DNA of 64,000 nucleotides from JAEUKA01 sp035328405. GTDB taxonomy: Bacteria; Myxococcota_A; Polyangia; Palsa-1104; JAEUJZ01. The notes beneath the pieces were generated by a model. The model ran no database searches and was not told where the DNA came from. It saw only the letters and a list, made by a program, of their open reading frames with translations. The translations under genes and the position numbers were made by a program. The DNA lies in NCBI GenBank assembly GCA_035328405.1, contig DAOLIT010000017.1:1-64000 (forward strand). The letters are read 5' to 3'. Positions 25,624 to 36,000 of the stretch are shown in pieces; position 1 is the first letter of the stretch, and every line of letters starts with the position of its first letter.

Positions 25624-27429
25624 GTGGACGACAAACGAACCTTGAGCTTTGCGAAGAGTCTTTTTCTTGGAGACCTGCGGGAAGACTTGATTTTTCCCTT
25701 TCCCGAACTTGCTGACGCTGAACAACGGAAGCTTGCGCAGCTCCTTCAACAGGTGCGGGATTTTGGACGCGACCACATCGATGCGCGTGCAATCGATGTA
25801 GAACAGCGCATTCCGCTCGAAGTCATTTCTGGGTTGGCCAAGCTCGGCGTGTTCGGTCTTCACGTTCCGTCACAATACGGCGGGCTGGGTCTGTCGCTGT
25901 CTGCCACGAGTCGATTGATTGATTTGCTCGGTTCGTTCGATGGGTCGGTGGCGATGCTCGTGGTCGCGCATGTGGGTTTTGCGGCGCAAGCGATTCTGCG
26001 GTTTGGCACGCACGAACAAAAAATGCGCTATCTGCCCGACCTGTGTTCTGGAAAGAGCCTCGGGGCTTTTGCGATGACCGAACCTTTGGCTGGGAGCGAC
26101 GCTGGATCGAGTCGCACTCGAGCAGAACCGTGCCCGGGCGGTTTTCGGCTGACCGGGACCAAAACGTGGGTGCAAAACGGTCTTTTGTGCGACCTGTTTG
26201 TCGTTTTCGCGCAAACAACCGTACACCGCGATGGAAACGACGTGGATCGGATTACAGGTTTTTTGGTCGAAAAAGGCCCAGGTGTGATCGTCGGAACAGA
26301 CGAACGAAAACTCGGTTTGCGGGGAAGTTCAACGCCCGCGATCTACCTCGAGGATGTTTTTGTTCCGTCAAATCGGGTGCTGGGAACGATCGGAGGCGGC
26401 TTCAAGGTTGCGATGGAAACCCGCCAGCAAGGCCGCCTGCTGATGACTTCAGCATTTGTGGGCGCGACGAGAGAAATGTTGCGTCACCAAGTCCAGCAAG
26501 TCACGTCTCGTCGGCAATTTGGTCGCGTGATCGGAACGCTCGGCATGGTGAAGGACCAAGTGGCGGAAACGGCTGTCCGGTTGTTTGCGAGCGAATCGGC
26601 GGTGCATTTGACGACGGGTCTTTACGATTTGGCTGAGCGGCGCAAAGACCTTGCGCTCGATGGGTCGCTCGAAGCCGCGATGTGCAAAGTACTGACGGCT
26701 GAGACTGCACACTTCGCTGCGGTGTCCACGATGCGTCTGTCTGGCGCGCAAGGCCTGTTGCAAACCCTGCCCCACGAGCGTTTTTTGCGCGAAAGCCAAG
26801 TCTATTTGGTGTTCCCAGGCACACATGAGGTGCTGCGCGCCTACATCGCGCTTTTGGGCATGCAACAGCCCGGCGAACAAGTCGCGCGGCTGTCCAATGT
26901 CCTCAAGCGGCCGCTGCGTGGATACGGTTTGGTGGTCGATTCGCTCATCGAAAAAGTGCGAACGGCGGCTTACGGACGCGCGATGCTGTCGCGACACCAT
27001 CCACAGCTCAAACGTGAAGCCGTGCTGATCGAAGACGCGACGGACGCTTTCGCCAAAGAGGTGGATCGCGTGGTGCGCCGTCACGGACAACTTTTGCCCG
27101 AAATGCAATACGTGCAAAAACGTGTCTCCGACGTGGCGATGGACCTTTTTGCGATGTGTGCTTGCGTATCTCGTACTTCGTCGATGTTGACGGCCCGAGA
27201 CGAACAACACGCCAAGCGGGCCTACAGCGAGGCAGCGGGAAAATTGGACAGCGGCGAACGGCAACTTCGGCTTTGTGCGGCGTTTTGCGGCAAAGCGGCC
27301 TCGCGCATTGCCGAGACGCTCAGGCGGTTTGGCCAAAACGACGACGAGCTCATGAAAACCATCGCCGATGACTGCTACCTGGAACGTCCGCAGGGTCCAG
27401 GCCATCCTGTCTCGATGCCCCCGATTTGA
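25624..27429 (+). CDS. Acyl-CoA dehydrogenase-family protein lacking the catalytic glutamate
   Basis: A 601-residue protein with the full acyl-CoA dehydrogenase fold plus the extra C-terminal domain of VLCAD/ACAD9-type enzymes. FAD and substrate motifs are present: AMTEPLAGSD, GTKTWVQNG, SRRQFGRVIGTLGMV and LSGAQGLLQ. The catalytic base of VLCAD-type enzymes lies in FEGT; here it is VFPGTHEVLR, a Pro at nucleotides 26815-26817. The alternative base position used by isovaleryl-CoA and long-chain enzymes is Gly (codon at 26431). It may therefore not dehydrogenate acyl-CoA in the standard way. The start is uncertain: GTG 25624, or TTG 25591 or 25606; none has a good ribosome site. Confidence 0.85.
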   Translation: MDDKRTLSFAKSLFLGDLREDLIFPFPELADAEQRKLAQLLQQVRDFGRDHIDARAIDVEQRIPLEVISGLAKLGVFGLHVPSQYGGLGLSLSATSRLIDLLGSFDGSVAMLVVAHVGFAAQAILRFGTHEQKMRYLPDLCSGKSLGAFAMTEPLAGSDAGSSRTRAEPCPGGFRLTGTKTWVQNGLLCDLFVVFAQTTVHRDGNDVDRITGFLVEKGPGVIVGTDERKLGLRGSSTPAIYLEDVFVPSNRVLGTIGGGFKVAMETRQQGRLLMTSAFVGATREMLRHQVQQVTSRRQFGRVIGTLGMVKDQVAETAVRLFASESAVHLTTGLYDLAERRKDLALDGSLEAAMCKVLTAETAHFAAVSTMRLSGAQGLLQTLPHERFLRESQVYLVFPGTHEVLRAYIALLGMQQPGEQVARLSNVLKRPLRGYGLVVDSLIEKVRTAAYGRAMLSRHHPQLKREAVLIEDATDAFAKEVDRVVRRHGQLLPEMQYVQKRVSDVAMDLFAMCACVSRTSSMLTARDEQHAKRAYSEAAGKLDSGERQLRLCAAFCGKAASRIAETLRRFGQNDDELMKTIADDCYLERPQGPGHPVSMPPI

Positions 27430-27566
27430 CGCGCTGTGTTTTGCCCAAAAACCTCACAACACGCCCGAAAAACGGCATAAAAGCCTCCGGTTTTCGCTGG
27501 GCAGGCTGCGCGAAGAACACGCGGCCTGAAACCGCCGTTTCCGGTTAACATGAAAGGGAGTTTCTC

Positions 27567-28082
27567 TTGACCACGCACGCCCAACACCTTGCTGCCAATG
27601 AACTTTCCGCCGCGACCGGGCACCATTTGACGGATCGGTTGCCTTTGCCGGTGGTCAAACTCAAACCGCGCGCTCAACTGCCGGAATACAAAAGTGCCGA
27701 GGCTGCTGGAATGGATCTTTCGGCGTGCCTCGACGAGGGTGAGGTGATCACGCTCGGTTCTCTCGACCGCCGGTTGGTACCGACGGGGCTTGCGTTGGCA
27801 ATACCGGTTGGTTTCGAGGGTCAAGTACGGCCTCGCTCGGGCTGGGCGCTGAAGGAAGGCGTCACGCTGCTCAACAGCCCCGGAACGATCGACAGCGATT
27901 ATCGCGGCGAGGTGGGTGTCATCGTTGTGAACCTTTCAACGCAGCCCGTACACATTCGCCACGGAGACCGGATCGCTCAGCTCGTGATTGCGCCCGTGTC
28001 GAGAGTCATGCCGGTGTCCGTCGAACAACTCGATGAGACGCAAAGAGGCGCGGGCGGTTTTGGCCACACGGGACGGAGGTGA
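27567..28082 (+). CDS. dut: dUTP diphosphatase
   Basis: A 171-residue trimeric dUTPase, which hydrolyses dUTP to dUMP and pyrophosphate, keeping uracil out of DNA and feeding thymidylate synthesis. All five motifs are readable: AAGMDLSA, PRSGWALKEG, NSPGTIDSDYRGE, GDRIAQLVI and RGAGGFGHTGR. The start is a TTG with a good GGGAG ribosome site six bases upstream. The N-terminus carries about 28 extra residues before PLPVVKLKP. It heads an operon: the next gene starts two bases after its stop. Confidence 0.93.
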   Translation: MTTHAQHLAANELSAATGHHLTDRLPLPVVKLKPRAQLPEYKSAEAAGMDLSACLDEGEVITLGSLDRRLVPTGLALAIPVGFEGQVRPRSGWALKEGVTLLNSPGTIDSDYRGEVGVIVVNLSTQPVHIRHGDRIAQLVIAPVSRVMPVSVEQLDETQRGAGGFGHTGRR

Positions 28083-28084
28083 CC

Positions 28085-29233
28085 ATGGCAGTTTCCCTGT
28101 TCCGTCGCGGCGACGTAATCGGCGAAAAGTATTACGTCCTCACCAAGAGCGGGGAGACCGCATTGTGGGTTGGTTTTTTGGCGTGCAGCGTCGAGACGCA
28201 AAAAGCCACCGCCGAGCGAGGCGAGGTTCCCGAACCCGACTTGCAGATCAAAATCGTTCGTCCCGAACTGCTCGATGCGCCTGGGGCACCGGAACGCCTG
28301 CTTCGGCATCTTCAGTCGAACAAAGAACTCTCGCATCCCTTTTTGTCACCTATCGTCGATGTCCTTCTGCTGCCCGAACACAACACCGTCGCAGTCGCCG
28401 AGGCCGCCCAAGTAGGACAAGGTGGGCAAGGTGTGCTTTTGGATCGCATGGCCGCTTTTCGCCAAAAAGAGGGCTTGCCGCTGTCCGATGTGTTGCAAAT
28501 CGTCGATCAGCTCGCCGAGGCGCTGACTTTTTTGCACGAACAGGGGCGCTGTCATGGCGATGTGCGACTGGATTCCGTGCTTTTGAAAACGGATGGGATT
28601 CGGCTCTGCGACGTGGGCTTGGGAATGGGCCTGCCTCGGGAACCGTACCTTTTGCAGCTTGGCTCGGTGGGTCAGATGGAAGCTGTCGCGCCGGAAATCC
28701 ACGCGGCCCGGCCCGCAGACATTCGCACCGATGTGTTTGGGTTGGCCAGGGTGATGCAGTCGCTTCTGGAACTTGGAGACAACTGGTCTCTGATTCAAGA
28801 AAACAACCCACCGCTCGTCGGTGTCTTGCATCGTGCCATGGCGTCCGACCCTGCACTACGGCCCGCATCGATTGCCGCACTCGTTGGAGAGATGGAAAAA
28901 ACGCTCCATTCTGATGTAGGTGCTTCGACGCCCGCGCAAACTGAACCCATCGAGTCGCAACCGTCGCCCGCTGCGAAAAGCCCCGCCAATAGCGGGATAT
29001 CCTCGTCTGAATCCGCGTCGGTCGTTTCTTCCCGCTCGTCCATCGTTCCGGAATACCCGCCAGGTTCTGTGCTGGTCACTTGGCGCGCTTTTTTTGCAAC
29101 GGTGTTCCTTGCCGCTGTGGTTGGGGCGCTTTTTGCCGTCGCCGTGATGCTGTTGCGCCGGCCCAAATCGCTTGGACCCAGGCCCAATCCGGCAAGCTCT
29201 GATCAGCCCTTTTCCGTTTCATCGCCAAAGTAG
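28085..29233 (+). CDS. Degenerate Ser/Thr kinase-like membrane protein
   Basis: A 382-residue protein with a kinase-like N-terminal domain and one transmembrane helix near the C-terminus (about 325-350). The glycine-rich loop is not recognisable. A lysine remains in QIKIV (K56). The catalytic loop is CHGDVRLDS (H157, D159 kept; the usual K and N replaced by R and S), and the metal loop is DVG (D176). It is probably a pseudokinase or a weak ATP binder. It lies between dut and the first transglutaminase-like gene with gaps of two and five bases. The C-terminal Ser/Pro-rich linker and short outer tail suggest a scaffold linking cytoplasm and envelope. Confidence 0.75.
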   Translation: MAVSLFRRGDVIGEKYYVLTKSGETALWVGFLACSVETQKATAERGEVPEPDLQIKIVRPELLDAPGAPERLLRHLQSNKELSHPFLSPIVDVLLLPEHNTVAVAEAAQVGQGGQGVLLDRMAAFRQKEGLPLSDVLQIVDQLAEALTFLHEQGRCHGDVRLDSVLLKTDGIRLCDVGLGMGLPREPYLLQLGSVGQMEAVAPEIHAARPADIRTDVFGLARVMQSLLELGDNWSLIQENNPPLVGVLHRAMASDPALRPASIAALVGEMEKTLHSDVGASTPAQTEPIESQPSPAAKSPANSGISSSESASVVSSRSSIVPEYPPGSVLVTWRAFFATVFLAAVVGALFAVAVMLLRRPKSLGPRPNPASSDQPFSVSSPK

Positions 29234-29238
29234 GGAAC

Positions 29239-32200
29239 ATGCCGACAAACTGTCTTTGCGGCCTCGCATTTCTTTTCGCTTTTGTCAGCGCGTCGTGGGC
29301 ACAAACTCCATTTGATCAAGAGGTCCAAGAGCGGAATCAGCGTTTTTCCAAAGAAGCCGGAACGCCGGGTTCTGTCGTCGCTGTGATTCCTTTGTTGGGT
29401 TTGTCCGATTTGTCGGAAAACGTGGTCGATCGCAAGACCTTGCAAGACCTGTCGAAACAGGCAAGCGGCGGCGTGGCGAAGTTGTCAGAGCTTGTACGCG
29501 CAGAGGCTCTTTGGCACGACCTGTCGCTGCGACATCAGTTGGCAGACAAGGCCAGTGTCGCAGACGGCCTGCAAAAACTCGGGCTTCTGACGGCTTTTTC
29601 CATCGTGGGGCCGTTTGACAACGACGGACAAAAAGGCCACTCGACCGCGTATCCGCCGGAAACTGAAACCACCGCGCCGAGTCCGTCGGCTCGTTATTCG
29701 GGAAAAAATCCGTCGCTGCCTCTGTCGTATCGGCTTGTGCCCTCGTCGGGGCTCAGTCGCGACGGAAGCGTTCCTCTTGATGCGTGGATGCGGCCCGAAA
29801 CCGACGGAACGGCTTATGCAGTGACGTATGTGCGTTCGGAGCAGCGGCAAACCGTGGCTGTCCGCGTCGGTGCCAGCGGTGCAGTCAAAGTGTTCGTCAA
29901 TCTCGGCGCGCCGACGATAGATGCGGATGTTTATCGCAAATTGCACTTGGACCAAGAGGCGAACCTGGCCACGCTTCTGCCGGGCTGGAATCGCATTTTG
30001 GTGAAAATTTCGTCGCACAACAGCCGGTGGGCATTCGTGTTGCGTTTTACGACGCCCGATGGAAAACCCCTTGTGGGTGTGACACATACGGCGGCACCTC
30101 CTGCGGAAAACTGGAAAATTCCCGTTGCTGTTCCAGCCATTGGGCAAAAACCGGCCACGCTTCTTTCGGCGCTGCGCGGACGACTGAAAAACGCCAAACC
30201 AAACACGCCCCAGGCTGCCGAGCGTGCGGCGCAGCTCACCGACTTGGGGCTGTATCTGCATCACGCCGAGCCTGGAAATCCCGAACAACACGAAGCCGAA
30301 ACCGTGCTTGCAGAGGCGGTTGTGCTCGCACCGTCGCACCAAGGCTATCGAATCCTTGCGGAAGCGACGGATGACGACAACAAGAAGCGGCTGGCGCTCG
30401 AGGCGGGTTTGGCATTGCCCGGCGATGATCAGAAACAGTTGACCGAAAAAGCGCGCATGTGGGTCGAGGTAGGTCTCATGAACGAGCGGGCCAGCCGAAT
30501 CGAGCAAGCCAATCAGGCTTTTTCCGAGGCTGCGCGGCTTGAACCCAAGCTCTACACGGCCACGCTGGGAATGGCTCGGCTTTTGCAGGCGCGCGGGATG
30601 CCGGGTTTGGCGGTCCAAAAACTCCGAGCACTGGCCGAAGGCGTGCCGTCGGTGGCGGCGTTGCGGGCCTACGCGGATGAACTGTCGAAGGTGGGTCGGG
30701 ATCGCGAAGCACACGCGGTGTATCAAAACATTCTTCAAATCCAGCCCAGCGACGAAGAATCGTTTCGCTTTTTGATCGCGCGGAAAAGAGCCGCAGGTCA
30801 AGTCGAAGAGGCGCTCGAATTGCTCGGCAAGTGTGCGGCGTTGCGTCCCGATGCCCAATGGCCTGTGCGCGAGGCAATCGACCTTCTGGAGGGAGCGGGT
30901 CAACTGGAAGCGGCGTTGCAAAAAGTCCTTGCGGCTGCGCCTCAGTTCGTCGGAGATGCGGAGTGGCTCGAACGGCGGGGGCGGCTTTTGCTCAAACTGA
31001 AACGAACCGAGTTGGCGGTCGCGTCGTTCCGTCGGTCCCTCGAACTCAAACCGCAAAATCCGTCGCTGCGAGAGTATTTGCAAGCAATCGATCCTGCCGC
31101 GCGCTCGGCAGAGGATTTGCAACGCAAGTTTCAGCAGGATCTCGACGCGCTGCTGAAAAAACCGCGTCCAAAACCGACCGTCGGAGACAGTGCGCGCGTG
31201 CTGTTTGACCAAAAGGTCGTTCGGATTCACAGCAATGGTCTGTCCGAGGAATACAACCAGCGCGTCGTCGAGATTCTGGATGACGCGGGTGCGCGCGAGT
31301 ACGACGAGGTAGGCGTCACGTTTACTCCGGACACGCAGTCGGTGCAGTTCAAGACGGCCAAAGTCATCAAACCCAACGGCGATGTCGTCGAGAGCGTGTC
31401 TCAAAGCGAAACGAATGCGTCGGAGCCTTGGTACGGCTTGTATTACGACTTGCACGCGGTGTCGGTGCGTTTTGATGGGTTGCGGCCCGGCGACGTGGTG
31501 GTCGTCGAGCACACCCGTTCGGACGTGGGCCGGCGGAATTTGTTTTCGGATTACTTCGGCGACGTGACGTATTTGCAAGAGAGCATTCCGGTGCTGGAAG
31601 CGCGGTATGTCCTGACGCTGCCCGAGGAGGATTTGAAGCGGAGGCCGCTTTATTTTAACAAGCCTCACCTGTTGGAAGGCGCAACGCTGACACGCACCGA
31701 CGAGGTGGTCGGACAAGAACACATCATTCGTTTTGTCGCGCAGAACCTTCCGAAAATCCACGACGAGGCCGGGCGTCCGGGATACGCGGAACTGTCGGCG
31801 TACATCCATGTTTCGACGTACAAAACATGGGACGACGTGGCGACTTGGTACAAGGGGCTCGTCGCTGAATCGCTTGTGGCATCTCCCGAAGTGACCAAGG
31901 CTGCGCAGGTTGTCATCGCCAAAATTCCAGCGTCAGACGAACTCGGTCGCATCCGCGCCTTGTACAACGAGGTCGTGCGGCGCACGCGATACGTCGGCCT
32001 CGAGTTCGGAATACATGGGTACAAACCCTACAAAGTCGCACAGGTGTGGGAACGGAAGTTTGGCGATTGCAAAGACAAGGCGGCGCTTCTGCATGTGATG
32101 CTGAAAGAAGTGGGCATCGAAAGTTCGATGGTGCTCGCGCGAACGACGAAAGGCGGGAACATCGACGCTGAGCCGGCTTCCTTGTCGGTGTTCGACCACG

Positions 32201-33030
32201 CGATTGTGTTCGTGCCCAAGTACAACTTGTATCTCGACGGCACCGCCGAATTTTCGGGCTCGATGGAACTGCCGAGCATGGATCAGGACACGATCGTGCT
32301 GGTGGTGAGCGATCCGAGGCCGCCGTATCTGGGCAAAGGTCATCTGGCACGCACACCTGTCCTGCCGTCGTCGCAGAGCGTGACGAAGCGCGTTTTGTCG
32401 GTGCTGCTCGACGAATCAGGCAAAGCCAAAGTGAGCGAGCAGCTTTCAGTCTCGGGCCAAAACGCGAGCCGCATGCGAGACCAATTTCAAAATCCGTCGT
32501 CGCAAAAAGAACGGCATGAAAAAGCGTGGAACGAGACGTTTCCCGGCGCGCAAGTTCGAGAGATCGAGATCCCGGATGTGCTGAATTTGGAAAAAGCTGT
32601 GACGGTGCGGGCCGAGCTTTCGGTGCCAAAGTGGGGTCGGCCTCCGAGTGGAAGTGCGCAAAAGGCGCTGGCGCTGTTGCCACTGGGGCGCGAACCGGAC
32701 TTGCTGCGCAGCTATGCGCGTTTGTCGCATCGGCAATACGATCTGATTTTGGGTTTTGCGTGGGTCAGCCAAGAGGAAATTACCGTGCATTTGCCGCCGC
32801 GTTTTGCGGTCCAGCGATTGCCCGCCTCGTCGGAATTGGAATCGCCGTTTGGTCGCTTCAGCCTTCGGTTTGAACAACGGCCTGGCAAAAACGGGATCGA
32901 TGTCATCGTAAAAAGCGAGCTGCGCATCGACCGGCATCGCCTTTCTGCGATGGACTACCCGTCGTTCCGTACGTTTTTGTCGGGCGTCGATCGCGCGCTG
33001 GCGCAAGAACTCTTGGTGGGCCGTGAGTAA
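29239..33030 (+). CDS. Secreted TPR/DUF3857/transglutaminase-like protein, active-site triad intact
   Basis: A 1263-residue exported protein (signal cleaved near SASWA-Q). Order of parts: an N-terminal beta-rich region (about 30-310) with an IVGPFDN block and GWNRILVKI; TPR-like helices (about 340-640); DUF3857 (about 660-820, VEILDDAGAREYDEVGVTFTP type); and a transglutaminase core with a plausible Cys-His-Asp triad: C944 in GDCKDKA, H987 in FDHAIVF and D1000 in LDGTAEF. The C-terminal 250 residues are beta-rich. The family is usually periplasmic and of unknown substrate. The gene overlaps the next, a paralogue, by eight bases. ATG 29239 follows AGGGAAC. Confidence 0.85.
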   Translation: MPTNCLCGLAFLFAFVSASWAQTPFDQEVQERNQRFSKEAGTPGSVVAVIPLLGLSDLSENVVDRKTLQDLSKQASGGVAKLSELVRAEALWHDLSLRHQLADKASVADGLQKLGLLTAFSIVGPFDNDGQKGHSTAYPPETETTAPSPSARYSGKNPSLPLSYRLVPSSGLSRDGSVPLDAWMRPETDGTAYAVTYVRSEQRQTVAVRVGASGAVKVFVNLGAPTIDADVYRKLHLDQEANLATLLPGWNRILVKISSHNSRWAFVLRFTTPDGKPLVGVTHTAAPPAENWKIPVAVPAIGQKPATLLSALRGRLKNAKPNTPQAAERAAQLTDLGLYLHHAEPGNPEQHEAETVLAEAVVLAPSHQGYRILAEATDDDNKKRLALEAGLALPGDDQKQLTEKARMWVEVGLMNERASRIEQANQAFSEAARLEPKLYTATLGMARLLQARGMPGLAVQKLRALAEGVPSVAALRAYADELSKVGRDREAHAVYQNILQIQPSDEESFRFLIARKRAAGQVEEALELLGKCAALRPDAQWPVREAIDLLEGAGQLEAALQKVLAAAPQFVGDAEWLERRGRLLLKLKRTELAVASFRRSLELKPQNPSLREYLQAIDPAARSAEDLQRKFQQDLDALLKKPRPKPTVGDSARVLFDQKVVRIHSNGLSEEYNQRVVEILDDAGAREYDEVGVTFTPDTQSVQFKTAKVIKPNGDVVESVSQSETNASEPWYGLYYDLHAVSVRFDGLRPGDVVVVEHTRSDVGRRNLFSDYFGDVTYLQESIPVLEARYVLTLPEEDLKRRPLYFNKPHLLEGATLTRTDEVVGQEHIIRFVAQNLPKIHDEAGRPGYAELSAYIHVSTYKTWDDVATWYKGLVAESLVASPEVTKAAQVVIAKIPASDELGRIRALYNEVVRRTRYVGLEFGIHGYKPYKVAQVWERKFGDCKDKAALLHVMLKEVGIESSMVLARTTKGGNIDAEPASLSVFDHAIVFVPKYNLYLDGTAEFSGSMELPSMDQDTIVLVVSDPRPPYLGKGHLARTPVLPSSQSVTKRVLSVLLDESGKAKVSEQLSVSGQNASRMRDQFQNPSSQKERHEKAWNETFPGAQVREIEIPDVLNLEKAVTVRAELSVPKWGRPPSGSAQKALALLPLGREPDLLRSYARLSHRQYDLILGFAWVSQEEITVHLPPRFAVQRLPASSELESPFGRFSLRFEQRPGKNGIDVIVKSELRIDRHRLSAMDYPSFRTFLSGVDRALAQELLVGRE

Positions 33031-36000
33031 ACAAAACCAACTGTTTTTTCTTCTGTTGCTGGGTCTGGGCTGCGCCAAGGTCTCGTCGGGGACGGGCTCT
33101 TTTGAAAAGAGTCCGCCATTGGAAGCGCAGGTCGCTGAGCTTTCCAAAACCATCGAACACACGCCGAATCCCACACCAGAGCAGGTGTCCGAATTGGGTC
33201 TTTTGCTGCTGGTTTCGGGTCAAGGACAACCGGCGCAAAAACGGCTCGACGCAGCCGTTTCGCAAGGCCAGACGGACAGTTTGACGATGCTGGGGGCGGC
33301 GCTCGCGGCGCAGGAAGCGGGGGCGGTCGGCCTTTCGCACGAGCGGCTGCTTGCGTTTTTGGAGCAAGCGGTAAAGCGCGAGCCGACCGATCCGTGGTCG
33401 CCAGCGGTGGCCGAGCTGGCCACGCACAGGCTGCTTGCTCAGGGGCCGCTGGGCTTGGGTGCTGCCGAGGACAAACTCAGGCAAAAGCGGCTTGCGCAAC
33501 TGTGGGAAAAACGCGCGCAACTGCCGTTGGAAGCGCAACAATTTTTGGGTGCGCTTTTGGGCCAATCGCTGCGGCTTTCGGGAGAGGAAAGCGCGGCGCG
33601 AAAAGTGGACGTGGAACGGGGGTGTCCGCCCACACTGTATGTCAGCGGCCCACACGGTCATTTTCCGCAACTGGATGTGCGGACGCCGTGGCCAAGTGAC
33701 AAACCTGCAGCCGATCCGTCGTTGGCCTCGTACAAGGTGCGGTCGGGCCTGGGTTGTAGCTTGCAAGTGCAAGGGCTGCCGAGTCGGCCCGGTGTCTTTT
33801 CGGTCCACACGTTTTTCCGCGTGAGCGACGAGAGGCCTGTGCCGCTGACGGTCGAAACGGGAGGTACGCCGTGGGCGCTTCATGTAGACGGTGAACGCAC
33901 ATTCCATGACACTGCGCCCGTGAGTCGGCGGTATTTTTCGCTGCGGCTGTCTCCTGGTTGGCACACGGTCAGCGTGAAACTGGGCGTTGCGGGTTCAAAC
34001 CATGTGCAGGTGGCGCTGCCGGGCGTCTCGTTTTACGAAGGAGAGCCCCGACAAGCGCCGCGGCCTGCTCCGGGGTCGGTTTCCCTGGAAGAACGCAAGC
34101 TCGCGCCTTTGCCGGTCGCGCAGACCCGCGTCCAGGGTGCGTTGCGTGCATTGCTCGGAATGCAGCAGGCGTATTTTTCCGGTGACACCGATGAAGGCTT
34201 GGCACTGGCTGAGGCGCATGTTTCGGAAACACCGCGTTTTTCGGCGCTGCGCACGGTGTATGCAAACCTGCTCTTGGCGGACCCGAACCGCCCGGATCGT
34301 TTGGCTCGAGACCGAGCGCGTTCGCAGCTCAAAGTGGCGCTTTTGCACAATCCGAACCTTCTGACGGCTCGGCTGGCGTATGCGCGGTTGCTGTTGCAAG
34401 ACGAAAAGGCCGCGCTCGCACAGGAAGTCTTGGATGCGAATCCCCAAGAAGTCGCCCCGATTTGGCAGACCGAACTTTTGCGTCACCGCATTTTGAAAGC
34501 GCGCGGTTTTTTGGTCGAGGCACGGGCGGCGCTCGATGCGGCGCAAAAACTCGGTCCGTCGTCGTGCTCGCTTCTGGACCATGTGGCCGATTTCCGACGG
34601 GAAGAGCAGGACGATCGAGGGTATCTGCAAGCGGCGCAGGCGTTTTCGTCGTGCAATCCATACGCGGATCGCTTTGCCGAGTCGCTGCTCTCGGCGGGTC
34701 GTTTGGAAGAAGCGCAGGCGGAATTTGAGAGGCTGAGGGAGCTCGAACCCGAAAACCAGGCGGTGTTGCGGGGTCTTGTGCGCGTCCAGGTCGCTCGAAA
34801 GGCACTGGGTCCGGCGGTGGCGACATTGCTGAGACTGCGCGAGCTTGCCCCTGCCCGTTCGCAGCATTTCCTCGACTTGGCCAACTTGTTCGTCGAAAGA
34901 AACCAGCCGGAAAACGCGCTGCGAGAGCTCCAAACGGGGCTTTCTGAACTGCCCGATAGTCCAGAACTCGCGAAGGCGAACAAAGCGGTGACCCAAAAGG
35001 ACGTGCTCGATCCCTATCGGCTCGACGGCAAAGATATCGTTCGCGCGTTCGAGGCACGACGAGGGGTGTATAGCGGCGAATCTGCGGTGCTGGTTCTGGA
35101 TCGAACCGTGATGCGCGTTTTTCCGCGTGGTGAGCGCCTGAGCCTGACGCACAACATCATCCGGGTGCTGACCAAGGAAGGCATCGACCGCTACGGCGAA
35201 GTTCATATTCCTGACGGTGCCGAGGTACTGAAACTGAGAACCATCAAGGCCGATGGAACCATTCGCGAACCCGAGGAAATTCCTGAAAAAGACACGGTGT
35301 CCGCGCCGTCTTTGGAAGTCGGCGATTACGTCGAATACGAATACTTGGATCGCGACAGTTCTTCAGCGATCGCGCCGAATGGCTTTTTGGGGGAACGGTT
35401 TTATTTCGCGTCTGCAGATGCGCCGCTCGACCGCAGCGAGTATTTGCTCATCACGCCCAAAAACATGCCGTTGCAAATCGATTTGCGCGGGCCGCTCGAT
35501 GAAAAAGGAAATCGGACTGTACCGACGGTAAACAAGCGTGAGGAAGGTGACCTTTCGCTGCTGTTTTGGCAACGCACACAGATTGCGCGCACGCAGCCCG
35601 AACAGCCGGTGGACCAAGGCCAAGTCGATGACTTTACGCCCTCGGTTCGGGTGGGTTCGGGTGTGATGCTGTCGGGCTATGTGAACCAGTTTCGCGAGCG
35701 TCGCTATCGGTCGTTGCGGCAAAACCATGAATTGAAAGAGCTGGCCCTCAAAGTTGGCGGTTCTCCCGATGCGTCGCCCGAGACGCCGAAAAGCCAGTTT
35801 GCGCGAGCGAAGGCGCTGGATGCCTGGGTTCGCAAGAACATTCATTCGGGCGGCAGTTTCGATGAACCCGCCAGCTCGATCCTGGCGCGGCGAGAAGGTC
35901 GGCGAGAGGTGCTGCTGCTTGCGCTTTTGGCTACTGCGGGCATTCCGGCGGAAACGTGGCTTGTTCGGCCCGAAAACAACCCCAAGCTCGAAGGTCCCCT

